Of a stretch of 64,000 nt of DNA, positions 60,001 through 64,000 are shown in pieces (the first letter of the stretch is position 1; every line of letters begins with the position of its first letter). Source of the stretch: Gymnorhina tibicen (Eukaryota; Chordata; Aves; Passeriformes; Artamidae); NCBI GenBank assembly GCA_013399875.1, contig VXAZ01000388.1:310001-374000 (forward strand). The letters run 5' to 3'. Both the position numbers and the translations under genes were made by a program. The notes under the pieces are model-generated. The model did no database searches. It was given only the letters and a program-made list of their open reading frames with translations, and was not told the origin of the DNA.

Positions 60001-62836
60001 CTCCTGTTTAAGAAGCTCTCCACCAGAACACATTTCACCAGGTTAGCCTGGGCTCCCCTGGGTGTTGTGGTTATATGTTTAATTGTAAATGGCTCAATAA
60101 AAACAGATCAGACAAAAAGACTTGTGGCTGGGGAACTCGCAGATTTTGGAATTAATGTTTTCATACAAATTTCATAGGTGGTTCTTGTGCATCTCAGTGA
60201 TCCCCTGTACATCAAGCCAGTCATTTCTTTCCAAAGATGAGCTTTGCTTTTAAAAGCACAGTAGATGATAAACATAAATGTTTCATTTGTTATAAATATT
60301 TAATAATTATGAATAATTGATGAGCAGATTTTTAAGCAAACTGATTAGAGTTGTGTGAAATTAAGGCCACCTTTGTATAATTTTCTAAGCTGTATTCTAG
60401 ATATTATCTGGGCTGTGTTGTGCTATAGAGGTGCATTGGTGATTGGTACTGTCATAAAAAATATTAGCTGATGGGAGCAAACAGAAAAATACACTTTTAA
60501 CAGCTATATTGGCAGTAAAATTAATATGGAGGACTTCCTTGTGGATACAAGAATTTCTGTATCCACCAATTTTCATTCCATTGTAATCCATTCTTTATGG
60601 GTTATCTTAGAGGGGTTTTTTTTCAAGAGAATGTGTTTAATAGCACAGCACTAATAGCTGACTGTGATTCGGTGACTTTCACCTATTTTGCTTTCAATTT
60701 TTTCTAATTGCCTTTCATCTCCCCGGGGCTTTGAAGCCTTAAAAAACCCATATAATGCTTATCTAATTACCAGGGCTCTTGCATCTCTGAAAGATTTCAT
60801 TAAGGATGCTGCTTTCTGGTTCCTGCACTCAGCTGAGGGGCTCCGTCCCCAGATGGTTTTGGTGTCTCACAGAGCCACAGTCCCTTTGCCAATAGGTGCC
60901 ACTGTTGCTCTGCACGTCTGAGTCGTCAATGTCCTTCACTTGAAAACCCAACCTTGAAAACGCAAATCTAAATCACAGTGACTAAAATGTTGCAGAGGTA
61001 AAACTCCATCCAGACCATGGCCAGGGGCCTGTCCATGCCAAGACTAAGGTATATGCTTTATATTGTTCCTAAAAATAATTATAATATTGCTAATCTTGAG
61101 CAAAAATGATGAATTGCATTGAATTAATTCCAGATATATTGAATGTAAGCCTTTAACTTGCTGCAGGTTTATTGTTGAGCCTCAGACCAAGAGCAGCTGA
61201 GCTTTGCAGATCTCTGCTCTGGGTCAAATGTGATTTAAATGCAGAAGTTGCACATCGGAGCAATAAGAATTTACTTGTACCAGCACTTCTGACATAGGAG
61301 CAAAATCTCAGGGTGGCTTATCCCGTGGTGGAAAGGCCCCCCAGAGCTATTTCTTCCAGGTTTGCTCTCTGGTAATGCAAGGTCAGCTAATGTAGTTTGC
61401 TTTGCAGCTTATCTGCCGTTAAGTGCTGTTCCCTATGTAAAGCCAAGGGTAATCAAGGTCTGCCTGCTTCCTGCATGGGGACGAACCTTGCTTCACCTTG
61501 TCCTTGCATGTGCAGCTGTTTCCTATGTTTGCTTTATTGTTGGGTGTTTCAGACATACTATGGAATAACACAAGGTTCTTTTCTGCTCTTTCTTCAACGA
61601 AACACGTAGCAAGCTGTGTGAAAATAAAAAAACAGAGGGCAAAGCAATTAAGAGTTTTATGTCCTTTCAAGTTCCATCCCACTTGTTTTGTGTTTTGGCT
61701 TGGTTGGTTTTTTACTTTTATTTATTGACTAAAAACCAAGAGATGAAAAATTTGTTTTCAGTGATCTAATATCTTCTGAAATAGTCCTGGCCACCTGCAG
61801 TTCAGGATGTAACCCAGCAGCTTGTTCTAACCGGTCTAAAGCCCTGTGCCTGTATAACCTAATTCTCACTTCTGCATGGAGCAGCTCCCACAAGCAACAA
61901 GCTATATTTAGTGCTTAAGATCACCCTAAGCAGTTTACACAGGGGTGTCCCCAGCTTCTCTGGCTCTCACCAGTTGCCCAATTGTTTGCAGATATTCTGC
62001 CCCTCTTCAAAGTCCAGGATGCTACCGACATTTTGGGAAAGTTATCCCTGGTCGGGAAGTCATGAGTGTTAGGTGGTTGTGTCAGCTGACAAGTAGCAGA
62101 AGCAGAAATTGTTGGGCTTTCACAGGAAATGGGGCAGACACTGGACATCACTCAACTTCTTTCTAGCGCAGTTTTTCATCAGGTCTTCGAGATGGCCATA
62201 GAGAGTGGGTTATTCTGAGACAAGATTAAATATTAGAAATTATATAAATAAATTTTTGGTCTGGGTGTTTTTACTCCACAGTTGTCACAGGGAATTTTTG
62301 TACTATTTTGACAGCAGATTAAGGACAAAATGAATCTTTTTTTTTTTCCCAGGACATGTGTGTCTACCCTTTGGCTAGAAGAGAAAATCACTGTTAGATA
62401 TGGACAGATGCAGTAATGTTATCAATCAGGAGTCCTGATTCTTCAGAGCCTCTGTGGTAGATATTTAAAAAGTTAGCACAGGTGTACCTTCTACTTAAAA
62501 ATTCAGAAAGATAATAATACTCCATTAATTCTCCTGCTAGTTGTATCCCACAGCTCTCCTTGTTTTCAACTGATATTGGATAGGGGAGAGAAATCTGTTC
62601 ATTGACACTCTTCTTCACTGCTTCCTGTGGTGAATAGGGATTGTCGTATGAATAACATTTCCACATCATTAATCCAAAAAATAAGGCACTGATTGGGCAA
62701 GAAAGTAGCCAAAAGTCACCACAAGATCCATTTCCAGAATTTAAACAGAAGGAGGTTCCTGTCTCTAAATCTATATATTGACCAGTGTGCCATGTTCCAT
62801 TTAATTGAATTAAAAATGCCAAGAACCACCAAGAAT
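57082..62836. other. Intergenic, no gene recognised
   Basis: About 5.7 kb with no recognised gene or repeat family. Short open frames on both strands have no domain or splice support. The later exons of the CFAP107 relic would fall toward the right end if they survive. An acceptor-like CACCACAG precedes 62620 on the minus strand, but the peptide after it aligns too poorly to call. Confidence 0.45.
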
Positions 62837-63001
62837 GGGGAAATCTGATTTCTGAGGAATCCAGGCCAACTTGCACTCCAGCTGCAGAGGGGAGGCAGCA
62901 CAGGTTGTAGCCGTGTCCATTGCAGTTCTCAGCATAGTCTGACATTAAATTGTGGCTTCTTGCTTCCTTGCGATGGATGAAAAGCGCTGCAGTGGCAGGC
63001 C
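62837..63001 (-). pseudogene. CFAP107: CFAP107 (C1orf158) relic, downstream exon, two frameshifts
   Basis: CFAP107 is a microtubule inner protein of ciliary and sperm-tail doublets. Seen, minus strand: acceptor TCTCATTTCAG, then from 63001 an ungapped match to the human protein as I recall it. Shared positions include L-x-x-H, LMSDY/LISTY and GHGYN/RHGYN (about 12 of 33 identical). At 62903-62899 one base is missing. LPPL-x-x-W (human LPPLRTW) continues in a second frame. Near 62874 another base is missing. K-L-A-W-I-P-Q-K-S-D-F-P (human KLLWLPEKSDFP) continues in a third. Two single-base losses do not restore the frame. The 207-codon open frame here reads through in the wrong frame and is not a gene. 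Human order (LRRC38, then C1orf158, opposite strand) agrees. The left end is not determined. Confidence 0.75.
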
Positions 63002-63847
63002 CTGAAATGAGATGCACATGATGCTGTTGTGCACAGCATTCAGATGTCTTAGTGTGCTTTAGAGTCAGACTGTACTGCCACTGATATCACATACCTTTGT
63101 CAGTCTTTGTGTTACTTATAATTTAATTCCTGAAAATAAGGACATTTGCATTTCAAATAAATTTCCACTTAACTTAAGCAATACATCTGTGTGTCATGAG
63201 ATCTGATCAGTCTGATTCAACACTTGCATCATGGATTTGCAGACACATTTAAGAAGGCTGAAAATGAAAAGCTGATTGCCTTGTGCTGCTTAAGGGTTTC
63301 GTGCAGCAGCATTGCATATCCAACCTTCCAGCTGCCTGTCTAGAGAGAATGGTAACAATACTTGGGAGTGCAGAGGCACCTTGGTGGAAGGGACGTTCTA
63401 GCAGATAATGCTTGTGGGAAAAGTATTGTAAAAGATCTGGGCCTTATTTAAGTGCAGTTTGTTTACGTGAATTGGAGGTGTGCTGATTAAAATAATCCTA
63501 TTTCACCAGCAAGCTGCTATTAGAGCCCAGGGACTGCCCTGAAGACACAATACCCAGTCCCAGGTGGGAGTAACACACTGGTTTTCTTCACGTGCCCTGG
63601 TCACCCCCAAGGCACAGTAACATCGAGGGAGTCCCAAGCAGCGTGTGCTGGTTGCCTACCTTGGAAAGGATTCCTACTGGAATCCAACCTACAGGGGAGC
63701 TCTGGGGCCTGTGAGCGGCCACAGAGCTGCAGTGCTTTCCTTTACACATATGGTTGTTTAAGGATATATAAAATAGGATTTAAATATTAGTCACAGATCT
63801 GGAATGTTGGCACACACAGGCCCACATTGGAATTTCCTGTTCCTTAC

Positions 63848-64000
63848 CTCAAATTTCCCCATCGTGGTTCTCCTTAGTGTCTGGTCTGTGAGCTGGGAAG
63901 CAGATGAGGCTGTTCTGTATGAGATACTGCTGAGTTTATAAATGTGAGAGATACGCAACACTCAGCATTACTGAGGCAGCCCAGTAATCACAGCAGCTCT
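63848..64000 (-). pseudogene. CFAP107: CFAP107 (C1orf158) relic, upstream exon, stops and frameshift
   Basis: Minus strand, running to the window edge. Seen: FPAHRPD at 63899-63879 (human FPDHRPD), then a decayed stretch ending in a TGA at 63851-63849 and one base before a good donor, GAG|GTAAGG (GT at 63847-63846). Exit phase 1 matches the entry phase of the exon at 63001, 846 bases downstream, so the splice architecture survives. Further upstream SIS-YR (human SIYR) and VITG (human VLTG) lie in another frame, with TAA at 63970-63968 and TGA at 63964-63962 between them. A one-base loss lies between 63913 and 63900. The stops and shifts indicate a pseudogene, not an annotation artefact. The alignment upstream of FPAHRPD is weaker. 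Confidence 0.62.

Noticed and set aside
62520..62625. Possible third CFAP107 exon (acceptor-like CACCACAG followed by EAVKKS...YP)
   Set aside because: The resemblance to the C-terminus of the human protein is only a few residues with unequal spacing.
62394..63017. 207-codon minus-strand open frame, the longest apparent hypothetical protein apart from LRRC38 and the CR1 frames
   Set aside because: Only its first 32 codons after the splice acceptor resemble CFAP107. After a one-base loss the true homology moves to other frames, so most of this peptide is an out-of-frame read-through. It starts at a GTG, not an ATG.
1..64000. CRISPR arrays, operons, prophage or other microbial systems; tRNA or rRNA genes
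   Set aside because: None seen. The window is vertebrate nuclear DNA, and no spaced direct-repeat array or cloverleaf sequence was recognised.

Overview
ORGANISM. This is vertebrate nuclear DNA with long introns and gene-poor intergenic sequence. It is almost certainly from a bird, perhaps a songbird. Most recognisable interspersed repeats are CR1 LINEs, including one unusually long copy. There are also old MIR SINEs, one endogenous-retrovirus solo LTR of a type I associate with passerines, and MITE-like palindromes of sauropsid type. The gene set (PDPN exon 1, LRRC38, a CFAP107 relic) matches the order and relative orientation of the human 1p36.21 block, whose avian counterpart I recall being on a microchromosome. 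Nothing bacterial, phage or plasmid-like is present. LAYOUT. (1) 1-4424: first coding exon of a podoplanin-like gene on the minus strand (4355-4424, signal peptide plus GT donor). The rest of that gene would lie to the left of the window, and 1-4354 would be its intron. (2) 4425-21900: about 17.5 kb between two divergently transcribed genes, holding MIR, CR1 and MITE-like remnants, a perfect hairpin and a 42-bp tandem duplication. (3) 21901-34771: LRRC38, complete, plus strand, two coding exons (21901-22528 and 34518-34771) around a 12-kb intron with two CR1 fragments. The spliced product is 293 residues: signal peptide, LRRNT, five LRRs, LRRCT, one membrane span and an acidic tail. (4) 34772 to about 36060: AT-rich probable 3' UTR with a 98-bp imperfect palindrome. 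(5) About 39900-43272: a 3.4-kb CR1 with an SGNH-hydrolase-like ORF1 end, endonuclease, reverse transcriptase and the CR1 3' tail, broken by frameshifts. (6) 44-57 kb: intergenic, with a short CpG-rich spot at 46.3 kb, a MIR, a CR1 fragment, two pairs of diverged direct repeats at 51-54 kb, and the solo LTR (about 56410-57076). (7) 62837-64000, minus strand: two decayed exons of CFAP107 (C1orf158), with splice sites kept but reading frame lost. HOW IT FITS TOGETHER. Only LRRC38 is complete and clearly functional; it is a BK-channel auxiliary (gamma) subunit. PDPN and LRRC38 are head to head and may share regulatory sequence. The CFAP107 relic lies on the far side of LRRC38, as in human. I found no new multi-gene system. 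The most notable result is the apparent loss of a ciliary axoneme protein gene. Nearly all other open frames in the window are chance frames in non-coding DNA.
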